Assembly (NCBI GenBank): GCA_034437275.1
Contig: DAOTUD010000127.1
Location: forward strand, 56,687-120,686
Source: TC-15 sp034437275
Lineage (GTDB): Bacteria > Chloroflexota > Anaerolineae > Aggregatilineales > Aggregatilineaceae
DNA length: 64,000 bases
Direction: 5' to 3'
The notes under the pieces are model-generated. The model worked only from the letters and a program-made list of their open reading frames with translations, searched no databases and was not told the origin of the DNA. Below, piece after piece: positions 56,213 through 64,000 of the stretch. Position numbers and translations under genes: made by a program. Positions within the stretch are counted from its first letter, which is position 1, and each line of letters begins with the position of its first letter.

Positions 56213-57556
56213 ATGGCCGTCGTAAAACCGTTTCGCGGGTTGCGCTACAACCCGGAACGCTTCGAAAAATTAGAGGTCGTGGTCAGCCAACCCTACGACC
56301 GCATTACTGAGGAACTTCAGGAAGAATATTACGAGCTAAGTGATTACAACATCGCCCGTATCATCCAGGGCAAACCCCAACCCGGCGATCAACCCGCCAG
56401 GCCAGAAGGCCCCAACGTGTACACGCGCGGGCGGGAATATTACCAGCAGTGGCAGCAGCACGACATCCTCGTCCGTGAAGATCAGCCAGCGTATTATGCG
56501 TACGAGCAAACCTTCACGGTCGATGACCAGCAGTATGTCCGCCTGGGCATGATCGCCGCCGTTAAGCTAGTCGACTTCGACGAAGGGGTCATCCTGCCCC
56601 ACGAACGCACCCATGCCGGCCCCAAAGAAGACCGGCTGCGGTTACTCAAGACGCTCGAAGCCAACATCGAACAGATCTTCCTGCTCTATCCGGACGCGGA
56701 GAACAAAGTCAACAGCCTGCTGCGCCAGGCCATCGGCGAGCGCGAGCCAGACATCGACGTGTGCGAAATCTGGGAAAGCGACGTACGGCAGCGCATGTGG
56801 ATCATTACCGATCCCGACATTCTCGCGGCGACTGAGGCCGAGATGGCCCCCAAACGTAATCTGATCATCGCCGATGGCCATCACCGCTATTCCACCGGCC
56901 TCACCTACAGCAAGCTGCAGCGCGAAGCCCACCCCAACGCCCCGGAGAACGCCGCCTTCAACTTTGTGCAGGCCACGCTGGTGAGCATGAACGATCCCGG
57001 CCTGGTGGTGCTGCCTACCCACCGCGAGATCCACCACTTCGACGGCACGACGCCGGTCGACATCCTGAAGCGCGCCAAAGCCCATTTCGTCATCGGCACC
57101 GTCCCCGACCTGGACACCTGTCTGGAGACCCTCAACGCCAGCGATGGCAGCCAAACCTTCGGCTTCTACGGCGGGCCGCAGGTTGGCTTCCACGTGCTTA
57201 CGCTCAAGAACGACGAACTGGCCTGCGACTTGATCAAGGATGATCACACTGATGAATGGAAATCGCTGACGGTCAGTGTGTTACATAAAATTTTACTGGA
57301 GCAGATCGCCCAGGTGCCGCCGCACAGCATCGACGACAAGTCGATGATCCGCTATCACCGCGATCCGCAGCACCCGGTCGCAAACATCGACGCGGGCCAG
57401 GGCAGCTTTGCCTTCTTCGTGCGCCCGACACGCATGGACAACATCGAGGCCGTGGCCGCGCAAGGTGAGCGCATGCCGCAAAAAAGCACCGACTTCTACC
57501 CGAAAGTGATCTCGGGCTTGACCATCCTGCCGGTCAACCCCGATGAAACGTTGTAA
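56213..57556 (+). CDS. DUF1015 family protein
   Basis: A 447-residue DUF1015 protein of unknown biochemical function. It begins with the family signature 'VKPFRGLRYNP', continues with 'VVSQPYDRIT' near 27, 'ILPHERTHAGPKEDRLRLL' near 125-143, and 'IIADGHHRYSTGLTY' near 222-236, where the His pair suggests a metal or phosphate site. The length is typical. ATG 56213 is chosen because GGGAGG precedes it; a frame starting at 56099 would begin in the previous terminator. It lies upstream of an ACT-domain gene. Confidence 0.88.
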   Translation: MAVVKPFRGLRYNPERFEKLEVVVSQPYDRITEELQEEYYELSDYNIARIIQGKPQPGDQPARPEGPNVYTRGREYYQQWQQHDILVREDQPAYYAYEQTFTVDDQQYVRLGMIAAVKLVDFDEGVILPHERTHAGPKEDRLRLLKTLEANIEQIFLLYPDAENKVNSLLRQAIGEREPDIDVCEIWESDVRQRMWIITDPDILAATEAEMAPKRNLIIADGHHRYSTGLTYSKLQREAHPNAPENAAFNFVQATLVSMNDPGLVVLPTHREIHHFDGTTPVDILKRAKAHFVIGTVPDLDTCLETLNASDGSQTFGFYGGPQVGFHVLTLKNDELACDLIKDDHTDEWKSLTVSVLHKILLEQIAQVPPHSIDDKSMIRYHRDPQHPVANIDAGQGSFAFFVRPTRMDNIEAVAAQGERMPQKSTDFYPKVISGLTILPVNPDETL

Positions 57557-57573
57557 ACATCATTCTGTCAATA

Positions 57574-57598
57574 TGCCGGGCGGGGTTGCCACCTGCCC
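57574..57598. other. GC-rich hairpin between DUF1015 and ACT genes
   Basis: CCGGGC / GCCCGG arms around a 13-base loop in the 66-base gap, without a T run; possibly a weak attenuator. Confidence 0.3.
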
Positions 57599-57622
57599 GG
57601 TTATGCCGCTACCATAGGAAAC

Positions 57623-58063
57623 ATGATGAACGCTGCCGAAAATGCCTTTGTGCAAACAACGCTGTATACTGACGAAACACCCTACGCCCTGATTCACCTG
57701 CCGGCCCCCGCGATCACGGCGGCGGCGGGCGTCCTGGCCGAGATCGGTATGGCCTTCAGCGCGTTGGTGGTCGATAAAGACGAAGTGACGCTGGTGCTGC
57801 CCCAGGATACCTGGGAACCGTTCGCCGCACGCCTGCCCGACTATCGCGTCGTGGACGACTTCCGGCTGATCACGTTCGACAGCCCGCTGGACATGGCCCT
57901 GGTCGGGTTCATGGCGCTCATCAGCCAGGTGCTGGCCAAGGCGGGAGTCTCGCTGATCGCGCTCAGCGCCTTTGAACGCGATCACATCCTGGTCCCGGCG
58001 GCGCAATTTCAACTCGCCTGGAACACGCTGCACACCACACAAGCACGCTTGCAAGAGGGATAG
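57623..58063 (+). CDS. ACT-domain protein
   Basis: A 146-residue protein with paired ACT-like folds (ACT_7/DUF2241 type), small-molecule binding modules usually sensing amino acids. Residues 15-85 ('YALIHLPAPAITAAAGVLAEIG') and 88-145 ('LITFDSPLDMALVGFMALISQVLAKAGVSLIAL', then 'FERDHILVP') match the two halves. No enzyme domain is attached. AGGAAAC precedes ATG; 57623 and 57626 are both possible. The SGNH-like gene follows after 14 bases. Confidence 0.82.
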   Translation: MMNAAENAFVQTTLYTDETPYALIHLPAPAITAAAGVLAEIGMAFSALVVDKDEVTLVLPQDTWEPFAARLPDYRVVDDFRLITFDSPLDMALVGFMALISQVLAKAGVSLIALSAFERDHILVPAAQFQLAWNTLHTTQARLQEG

Positions 58064-58077
58064 AGGATTCGAACTTT

Positions 58078-59148
58078 ATGAAACGCCTGATTCTGGTCAT
58101 TGTACTCATCACCGCGGCCCTGGGACCGATCTGGCTGCGCCAGCCGGTCACCGCCCAGAACGACGTCTTCTATCGCTGCACCACCGTCAAAACCTGGATG
58201 CGCGAATGCCCGCAATGGGCCGGCTGCACCCCGGTGTTGAAATACTCGCCCAATACGCTGCTGCCCGCGCTGGACATCGTGACCGGCGCACGCGAGGCCG
58301 GTAGCGATGAGTGGGTCCTGGTCGAAGACCCGGTGCAGCACACCCGGGGCTACATCCACAGCACTAAAATGGTCGAATGCACGCCCGACCCCTGGCAAAC
58401 CCTGCCGGTCGTTCCCGACGTCAGCGCTGCCGCCCGGCAGATTTACCAGCGCGGCCTGGAGCAAGGCAACGATCCACACCATTTCTCCAAAGTCGGCGAT
58501 TGTCAAAACGTCACCGACTATTTCCTGTCCTGGTTTGATCGCCCGCTGCAATACGATCTCGGCCCCTATGACCATTTGCAGCCCACCATCGACCAGTTCA
58601 GCGGCTCTTTCTCCCGCCAAAGCGCAGCAGTAGAGGGCGGCTTCACGGTGGCGTCGGTCTTGTCGCCGATGTGGGCCGACCCCGCCCTGTGCGAAAGCGG
58701 CGAAACCCCGCTGGAATGCGAGGATCGCCTGCATAACCCCAGCATTGTGCTGATCAGCATGGAAACCTGGAGTCGCAAGGGGAAGCAGCCCGTCTCGCTC
58801 TACCAGGAATACCTGGAGGAAACGGTCACCTTCTGGATCGATCGCGGCGTGGTGCCCATCCTCGCGACCAAAGCCGACAACCTCGAAGGCGACCACAGCA
58901 TCAACGCTGCCATCGTGCGCGTCGCTGAAAAGCACGACATACCGCTGTGGAATTTCTGGCTGGCCGCCCAATCGCTGCCCAGTCATGGGCTGACGCCTGA
59001 CGGCTTTCATCTCATCTGGGCGCGCAGCTTCTACAACAATCCGGACCGCCTGCGCGACGGCTGGCCAGTTCGCAATCTCACCGCCCTGCAAGCGTTGGAC
59101 GCCATCTGGCGGGCGGTTGCCGTCGCAGATGAAAGCACCGACAGTTAA
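58078..59148 (+). CDS. secreted SGNH-hydrolase-like protein with SH3-like domain
   Basis: A 356-residue exported protein. Signal peptide about 1-26 ('VTAQ' before the mature end). Residues 30-102 form an SH3-like module with several Cys. Residues 115-345 resemble the SGNH/GDSL fold: 'SKVGDCQNVTDYF' near 139 sits where the Gly-Asp-Ser block would be, but the nucleophile position reads Cys or Gln rather than a clear Ser, and 'LTPDGFHL' near 303 supplies the Asp-x-x-His block. Enzymatic activity is therefore uncertain. AGAGGA precedes ATG. It follows the ACT gene closely. Confidence 0.65.
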   Translation: MKRLILVIVLITAALGPIWLRQPVTAQNDVFYRCTTVKTWMRECPQWAGCTPVLKYSPNTLLPALDIVTGAREAGSDEWVLVEDPVQHTRGYIHSTKMVECTPDPWQTLPVVPDVSAAARQIYQRGLEQGNDPHHFSKVGDCQNVTDYFLSWFDRPLQYDLGPYDHLQPTIDQFSGSFSRQSAAVEGGFTVASVLSPMWADPALCESGETPLECEDRLHNPSIVLISMETWSRKGKQPVSLYQEYLEETVTFWIDRGVVPILATKADNLEGDHSINAAIVRVAEKHDIPLWNFWLAAQSLPSHGLTPDGFHLIWARSFYNNPDRLRDGWPVRNLTALQALDAIWRAVAVADESTDS

Positions 59149-59155
59149 GGAACCA

Positions 59156-59185
59156 TTGGAAAAGAAATAAAAATAGGTATACAAT
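59156..59185 (+). promoter_or_regulatory. promoter of the 122-residue gene (leaderless)
   Basis: TTGGAA, 18-base spacer, TACAAT at 59180-59185, then six bases to ATG 59192. No Shine-Dalgarno. Confidence 0.55.
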
Positions 59186-59191
59186 GGAATC

Positions 59192-59560
59192 ATGGATACC
59201 AATCTGTTTCTCCAAAATAACGACAACCTCGCCCCGCGCGAAGACGTCCGGCTCGAAAAAGTAGAGGCTGCGCCCTACCCCGACCGGCGGCGGGTCAAGG
59301 TGAAGGTTCACATCACACCCTTTAAGGAACAGCCCAACTTCGAGATCACGATCCGGGATCGAGATGATGTCCCGGTTGCGCGGACCACCGTCATTGCTCC
59401 GATGCACTTTCAGATGGAGTTCGTGCTGCATCTGCGCGACATCGACGATCCCACCGGCGATTACACGGTCCAGGTCGCGTTATACTATGATGAGGATATC
59501 CACAATCCACAAGATACACGCACCGTCGACTTGCACATCCCGCCGGGCACATCGTCGTAA
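59192..59560 (+). CDS. unknown beta-sandwich-like protein (122 residues)
   Basis: A 122-residue protein, not recognised. No signal or membrane segment. From residue 18 the pattern of alternating strands ('RRVKVKVHITPF', 'NFEITIRDRD', 'MEFVLHLRDID', 'YTVQVALYYDED') suggests a single Ig-like or C2-like beta-sandwich in the cytoplasm. It lies alone between the SGNH-like gene and the Ser/Thr kinase, with its own -10 box six bases before ATG, so it may be translated from a leaderless transcript. Confidence 0.72.
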   Translation: MDTNLFLQNNDNLAPREDVRLEKVEAAPYPDRRRVKVKVHITPFKEQPNFEITIRDRDDVPVARTTVIAPMHFQMEFVLHLRDIDDPTGDYTVQVALYYDEDIHNPQDTRTVDLHIPPGTSS

Positions 59561-59578
59561 CCGGCGCGCTGTTCATCT

Positions 59579-59607
59579 TTGGGTACATAACGAATATCAG
59601 TTATACT
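59579..59607 (+). promoter_or_regulatory. sigma-70 promoter of the Ser/Thr kinase
   Basis: TTGGGT, 17-base spacer, TATACT, 65 bases before the kinase start. Confidence 0.7.
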
Positions 59608-59672
59608 ACAAGGGCGCATCTACTTAACCGGTCAGCGCCTTACAGCATTGCAGCAAAAGGCAGCTCAACACC

Positions 59673-61736
59673 GTGGCGAGAAAAAAACTCGGCAAATACG
59701 AAATTACAGATCGATTGGGCCGTGGGGGCATGGCAGAGGTTTACCGGGGCTATCATGTTTCGCTAGACCGCTATGTCGCGATCAAACTGCTCCACCCGTT
59801 CCTGGCCGACGATCCAGAATTTAAAGACCGCTTCGAGAACGAAGCGCGCAATGTCGCCAAGCTCAAGCACCCCAACATCGTGCAGGTTTACGACTTCGAG
59901 TACGATGCCGAGGGTGAGAGCTACTACATGGTCATGGAAATAATCAACGGCCCGACCCTCAAGGATCGGCTGTTTGAGCTGACCAATACCGGCGAAAATC
60001 TGCCGCGCGCCGAAGCAATCCGTATCGGCAAAAGCGCCGCCGAAGCGCTGGCCTACGCCCACCAACGCAACATGATCCACCGTGACGTCAAGCCGGCCAA
60101 CCTGATGCTCGACGAGGACGGGCGCGTCGTGCTCACGGACTTCGGCATCGCCAAGATCGTCACCGGGGCACAGTTCACCGCCAGCGGCGGCATGATCGGC
60201 ACGCCGGCCTATATGGCTCCCGAGCAGGGCCTCGGCGAAGCCGGCGACGAACGCTCCGACATTTATTCGCTGGGCGTCATCCTGTTTCAGTTGCTCACCA
60301 ACCACCTGCCCTACGATGCCGACACGCCGCTGGGCATCATCCTGAAGCACGTCAACGAGCCGATCCCCGCCCCGCGCCAGTATGCGTCCGATATTCCCGA
60401 CGACCTGGAGCGCATCGTCTTTAAGGCGCTGGCTAAAGAACCCAGCGAACGCTACCAGACCGCGGCTGAACTGGCCGAAGACCTGGGCCAACTCGACGAG
60501 AATGGCCAGCGTCGCCCGCAGTACGACACGCCAGCGCATCTGGCGACCACGCCCGCCCCGCCGGCTCCCTACGAGACCAGCCCCAAACCGCCAGGACAGC
60601 TCGGCGCTGCGGAGGACCTGGCATTGCCCGAAACACTCGCCGAACCATCACCAGCAGGCCAGGGCACGGTGGGACGGCTGCGCGTTAGCTGGGTCCTGGG
60701 CTTGATCGCCGCCCTCGCAGTGGTCGCGGGGATGGCCATGCTGGGATTGGGCACCGACGATAACCCGCTGGCGAGCATCCTCGGCAATTCCAACAGCACC
60801 GCCACCCCGGTCATCAACCAGACCGGCACCGCCATCGCCCCCACCGCGGACCAGCCGACCATCCCGGTCGGGAAACCCTCACCTACACCCGGCCCAACCC
60901 AGCGCAACACACCACGCTCACCGGCTGCGCCCTCCCAAACCGCCACGACGAACAAGGCGACTATTCCCGTCCGCATCCCGACGCAAACGCTCGAGCCGCA
61001 GGTCGTGCAGCAAACGCTGGTCGCTGCCCGGATCACGCAAACACCGCGCGCCACCACGCCGCCGCCGACGCTCACACCATCAGCGGAGCCAAGCGACACC
61101 GCCACGCCGGAACCGTCGCTGACACCGACGCCAACGCGCACACCGCCCCCCACGCCATCGCCCAACATGACGGCAACCAACGGCGCGCTGACGGCAACCG
61201 TGTTTTTCGCCACCCAGGCCGCCAAATCGCCCACGCCAAACATGACGCAAACGCTGGAAGCCTGCGACTTCGAGTATATTGTGGTGGCCCCCGAGAACAC
61301 GGAATACCTGTTCAACGAGCCGCCACCGTCCAACGCCTTTAACAGCCCGCGCCTGATACCCGCTGGCGAAGATTTCACGCTGGATATCGTCTTGCGCAAC
61401 ACCGGCAACTGTGACTGGCCCGAGCGGGTGCGCTTCAACTTCAACCCAGACCTGACCGAAAACCCGGACTCGACGGTCAACCTGGCCCCCTATCGTGAGG
61501 CCTGCACCGAATCCGAGCAGCGTCCTGGGCTGAACTTCGCCGCCCAGCAGCAGTCTAACTTTTACCTGGGTGGCCCGGTCGACGTGATGGACACCTCAGA
61601 CCCGTTGGAATTTACCGGGACGGCCCCCAACCGCAACGGCTGTTATTACAGCGTGTGGGATGCGCTGTATCCGAACAGCAACGTGCCCATTGGCCGCCCG
61701 TTTGTGTTGACCATCCGGGTGTGGGGCGGCAGCTAG
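59673..61736 (+). CDS. membrane Ser/Thr protein kinase with extracellular NBR1-like Ig domain
   Basis: A 687-residue Hanks-type kinase. Kinase domain about 8-275: 'LGRGGMAEVY' (16-25), catalytic 'HRDVKPANL' near 136, 'LTDFGIAK' near 154, 'GTPAYMAPEQ' near 175. One membrane helix lies at about 338-360, followed by a Thr-Pro-rich extracellular stalk of about 150 residues and a C-terminal domain (about 530-687) resembling the NBR1-type Ig domain ('FTLDIVLRNTGNCDWPERVRF', 'FVLTIRVW'). Where actinobacterial and firmicute kinases carry PASTA repeats, this one carries an Ig-like sensor. GTG start; the upstream AAAGGCAG is a fair ribosome site. Confidence 0.9.
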   Translation: MARKKLGKYEITDRLGRGGMAEVYRGYHVSLDRYVAIKLLHPFLADDPEFKDRFENEARNVAKLKHPNIVQVYDFEYDAEGESYYMVMEIINGPTLKDRLFELTNTGENLPRAEAIRIGKSAAEALAYAHQRNMIHRDVKPANLMLDEDGRVVLTDFGIAKIVTGAQFTASGGMIGTPAYMAPEQGLGEAGDERSDIYSLGVILFQLLTNHLPYDADTPLGIILKHVNEPIPAPRQYASDIPDDLERIVFKALAKEPSERYQTAAELAEDLGQLDENGQRRPQYDTPAHLATTPAPPAPYETSPKPPGQLGAAEDLALPETLAEPSPAGQGTVGRLRVSWVLGLIAALAVVAGMAMLGLGTDDNPLASILGNSNSTATPVINQTGTAIAPTADQPTIPVGKPSPTPGPTQRNTPRSPAAPSQTATTNKATIPVRIPTQTLEPQVVQQTLVAARITQTPRATTPPPTLTPSAEPSDTATPEPSLTPTPTRTPPPTPSPNMTATNGALTATVFFATQAAKSPTPNMTQTLEACDFEYIVVAPENTEYLFNEPPPSNAFNSPRLIPAGEDFTLDIVLRNTGNCDWPERVRFNFNPDLTENPDSTVNLAPYREACTESEQRPGLNFAAQQQSNFYLGGPVDVMDTSDPLEFTGTAPNRNGCYYSVWDALYPNSNVPIGRPFVLTIRVWGGS

Positions 61737-61760
61737 CACGCTCCCGGACAGGCACACGCA

Positions 61761-61793
61761 AGCGCCCTACCTCGACAGGCAGGGCGCTTTTTG
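61761..61793. terminator. terminator of the Ser/Thr kinase gene
   Basis: AGCGCCCT / AGGGCGCT with a 12-base loop followed by TTTTTG; it lies between converging genes. Confidence 0.85.
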
Positions 61794-61831
61794 TGTTTTC
61801 GTATGTTGCGCAGAGGATAGCGGCAGCCGCA

Positions 61832-64000
61832 CTACCCTGCCGGGGCGACATTCTCCACCGGCACCGCCTGCACCACCAGCCGCTGCGAGAACAGCCCGTA
61901 GTTTTGATCCCATTCGGTGCATGTGATCAGGGTCAGGGTCGGATCCGCAGTCGGCGCAGTGACCGACATGTCGTCCGGGGCCACCTTGAAGCGCCGCTGC
62001 ACAATAAACGTGAAGCGTTCATCCCCTTCATGCACGATGATCTCATCGCCGGGTTCCAGGCGGTCCAGACCATAGAACGGCCCCGGATCGATGGCCGAAA
62101 ACTGGACATGCGCCGCCAGGACAGTGTTACCCCAGTCCGGGTCGAGCCAGGTTGTGCCCTCCAACCACCCCACACCATACCGCAGGGAGTTGATCTCGTA
62201 GCGATTGTTCACGATCGGCAGGTTCATGATCTGCACCGGCACGTCGAACTGCTCCGCCAGCCTGGGGATCTCCAGTGCCCGGTTGCCCCGGAACTCGCGC
62301 ACCGTGTACGGCGTCGGCGTCGGTGGGAAGTCGAACAAGATTCCCTCCGGCGTCGGCGCAGTCGTCGCGCTGGCTTCTGGGGTCGCGCTTGGCTGGTCGG
62401 GTTCCGGGGTATCGCTGGGCTGCACGCCTACATCGGGCGGCTCCGGCGTATCTGTCGGGGGGAGTGTGTCCCCACCCGACACAGCGGGCGGGGTCTCCTC
62501 CTCGGCCTCATCGCCATCTTGCGCCATCAGCAGCGCCACCGCCACGACCACCGCCACCGCAGCGATCAGCACGAACAGCACCGCCAGCCACGTCCGGCGA
62601 TTGGTGCCGGTCGCGCTGCTCATCAAGAGCATCAGCGCGCCGACCAGCATCACCCCGAACAGCCCCTCCAACCGCCAGCCGAGTGGACCGTCGCCGGTGG
62701 AGTTGATGCCTGTCGCCGGCAGCGTGCCCGCGTCCGGCCCCACACTTACTGAGGCCGTCTCGCAGACCTGGCGTTCGCCGCCGCCGCGCAGCGCGCAGGC
62801 CGTGTTCGCGATGTTTGACGGCGAGGTTGCCCCTTCATTGACCGATGTCACGAGAGTAACCGTGATCGTATCACCGGGGTTCATCGTCGCCGCCGACGCC
62901 GTGACCAACTGGCCTTCCGGCACCACTGCGCCGCTGTCCGTCGTCGCCGACTCGATCGTCAGCGTTTGCGGGACGTTGTCCTGCATCGTGACGTTGTTCA
63001 TGACGCCGGTGCTGCTGTTGCGCACCGTGATCGTCCAGGTGATCGTGCCACCCACCTGGGCCGTTTCGGTGTCGGCTTCTTTGGTCACGACCGGTTCTGT
63101 CGCGGTCGGGTCCAGCGTCGCCGGGTCCACCGTCGGCGTGGCGGTCCCGGTCCCTTGCGGCGTGATCGTCAGATCAGCCGTCCCATCCACCGGGCCGGTC
63201 GCCTGTTCGCCGGTCCCGTTGACCGTCGCCCGGAATACGTACGGCACGGTATGGTCTTCGATGGTGCTGACCGTAGCCGACACGCTCCCGCCGACCGGTA
63301 TCGTCGTCGAGGGGAAGGTCAGGGTGCCGGACCCCTGGCGGCGCGGCGCACTCACCAGCATGATCCCATCCTGGATCGGTGCCGCCGCCAGCGGGTTGAT
63401 CTGGTAGGTCCCCGTCAGGTTCTCCACCGCGATCGGGCCGGTGTTCTCGACGGTTACCGTGTAGGTCACCGCCTGCTGGATGATCGGCGGGTTCGGGGTC
63501 ACACCCACCGTCACCGCGATCTCCGGACGCAGCACAATTATATCGGCGCTTGCAGGCACCGGTGTGAAGATGTAGTGCTGGTAGTCCTCCTCCGGCACCA
63601 ACGGGCCAGCGTAGCCGCCCGCGACCGAGATGTTATACGTCGTCGACACGTCCGGCACGGGGTACGACGGATCGATATTGAATGTTCGCTGCTCACCAGG
63701 AGCCAACACCGTGTTCGCGAACTCATCGGCACGAAATGCCAGAACGTCATTAAAGACGGCATCGGGTGACGTTACACTAAGCTGACAAGGTTCACAGGGC
63801 ACAGGATCGCCAACAGGGCAGGAAACGCTGCAGCCTATCGGCGAGCCGCCCTCATTGCTCAACACCACCTGCAGCGTCACCGTTGAGCCGGGCAAGACGG
63901 ACGCTTCCGTCGTCCCGTCGAACAGCAACTGCGCACCAACCACCGCATCCACCAACTGGATCTCGGCGGAATCGGTGTCGCTGACGGCTGTGCCGTCCGA
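61832..64000 (-). CDS. DUF11 surface protein with internal LPATG signal and C-terminal sortase (5' end outside window)
   Basis: The frame is open from the right edge; 722 residues are visible. The outer part has a series of beta-sandwich domains, at least two of DUF11 type ('TVENTGPIAVENLTGTYQI', 'VRNSSTGVMNNVTMQDNVP'). Then comes LPATG (62708-62722), a hydrophobic helix, a short 'SSATGTNRR' turn and a second helix, the order of a wall-sorting signal plus a sortase membrane anchor. After a Pro-Thr stalk, the last 150 residues are a sortase: 'LAAHVQF' (His), 'LITCTEWD' (Cys) and 'SQRLVVQAV' (Arg). Substrate motif and transpeptidase share one unbroken reading frame. Confidence 0.85.
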   Translation of the reverse strand, partial: SDGTAVSDTDSAEIQLVDAVVGAQLLFDGTTEASVLPGSTVTLQVVLSNEGGSPIGCSVSCPVGDPVPCEPCQLSVTSPDAVFNDVLAFRADEFANTVLAPGEQRTFNIDPSYPVPDVSTTYNISVAGGYAGPLVPEEDYQHYIFTPVPASADIIVLRPEIAVTVGVTPNPPIIQQAVTYTVTVENTGPIAVENLTGTYQINPLAAAPIQDGIMLVSAPRRQGSGTLTFPSTTIPVGGSVSATVSTIEDHTVPYVFRATVNGTGEQATGPVDGTADLTITPQGTGTATPTVDPATLDPTATEPVVTKEADTETAQVGGTITWTITVRNSSTGVMNNVTMQDNVPQTLTIESATTDSGAVVPEGQLVTASAATMNPGDTITVTLVTSVNEGATSPSNIANTACALRGGGERQVCETASVSVGPDAGTLPATGINSTGDGPLGWRLEGLFGVMLVGALMLLMSSATGTNRRTWLAVLFVLIAAVAVVVAVALLMAQDGDEAEEETPPAVSGGDTLPPTDTPEPPDVGVQPSDTPEPDQPSATPEASATTAPTPEGILFDFPPTPTPYTVREFRGNRALEIPRLAEQFDVPVQIMNLPIVNNRYEINSLRYGVGWLEGTTWLDPDWGNTVLAAHVQFSAIDPGPFYGLDRLEPGDEIIVHEGDERFTFIVQRRFKVAPDDMSVTAPTADPTLTLITCTEWDQNYGLFSQRLVVQAVPVENVAPAG
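62708..62722 (-). other. LPATG sorting motif inside the sortase fusion
   Basis: Codons for Leu-Pro-Ala-Thr-Gly, followed after about 12 residues by a hydrophobic stretch of about 17 and then Asn-Arg-Arg, the classic arrangement of a cell-wall sorting signal, but continuing into further coding sequence. Confidence 0.8.

Overview
The window is about 64 kb of GC-rich bacterial chromosome (all calls below are from reading the sequence; no database was searched). Densely packed genes on both strands, Thr-Pro-rich stalks on surface proteins, many GAF-type histidine kinases, an F420-type luciferase-like oxidoreductase, family-39 glycosyltransferases, LysM and DUF11/sortase surface proteins, and ordinary housekeeping genes together suggest a member of the Chloroflexota (Anaerolineae-like). 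That assignment is inference. I see no insertion sequence, integrase, rRNA or CRISPR array.

Layout. 1-9191 is a probable six-gene minus-strand operon: FAD/Fe-S oxidoreductase, membrane glycosyltransferase, YjbQ protein, large GAF histidine kinase, FHA protein, and a Clp-N plus kinase-like protein cut by the window edge; three of its junctions overlap. 9224-17310 holds an orphan sugar-ABC ATPase, purH, two small unknown proteins, a TIM-barrel protein, a BioF2-like acyltransferase and an orphan solute-binding protein. 17325-22655 holds tRNA-Thr(CGT), uridine kinase, a VTT membrane protein and a promoter-T-box-methyltransferase-valS unit. 22737-28233 holds three tandem HEAT-repeat genes, a sugar nucleotidyltransferase with a rhodanese lipoprotein, glutaredoxin/DUF1858, an ECF sigma/anti-sigma pair, and OsmC with an HD protein.

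28359-31747 is secD-secF, with a SecF twice the usual length because its first periplasmic domain is repeated four times. 31775-39513 holds an LLM oxidoreductase, mutL, a PAS histidine kinase, a receiver-CpaE ATPase fusion, Sir2 and another histidine kinase. 39510-48335 holds an alcohol dehydrogenase, a lipoprotein, two paralogous LysM surface proteins, a membrane NERD plus GIY-YIG-like protein, a second glycosyltransferase, and an SPFH protein with a helical partner. 48488-64000 holds a Nudix hydrolase, a cNMP-sensing histidine kinase, a run of secreted glycan-related proteins (DUF5060 hydrolase, LysM-GH39, LysM protein, SGNH-like), DUF1015 and ACT proteins, a Ser/Thr kinase with an NBR1-like Ig tail, and finally a DUF11 adhesin that carries both an LPATG sorting motif and its own sortase domain.

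The most notable observations are the four-repeat SecF, the LPATG-plus-sortase single polypeptide, a valine T-box whose first downstream gene is a methyltransferase rather than valS, the NERD/GIY-YIG membrane fusion, the tandem HEAT genes, and three genes whose -10 box lies exactly six bases before the start codon, suggesting leaderless transcripts.
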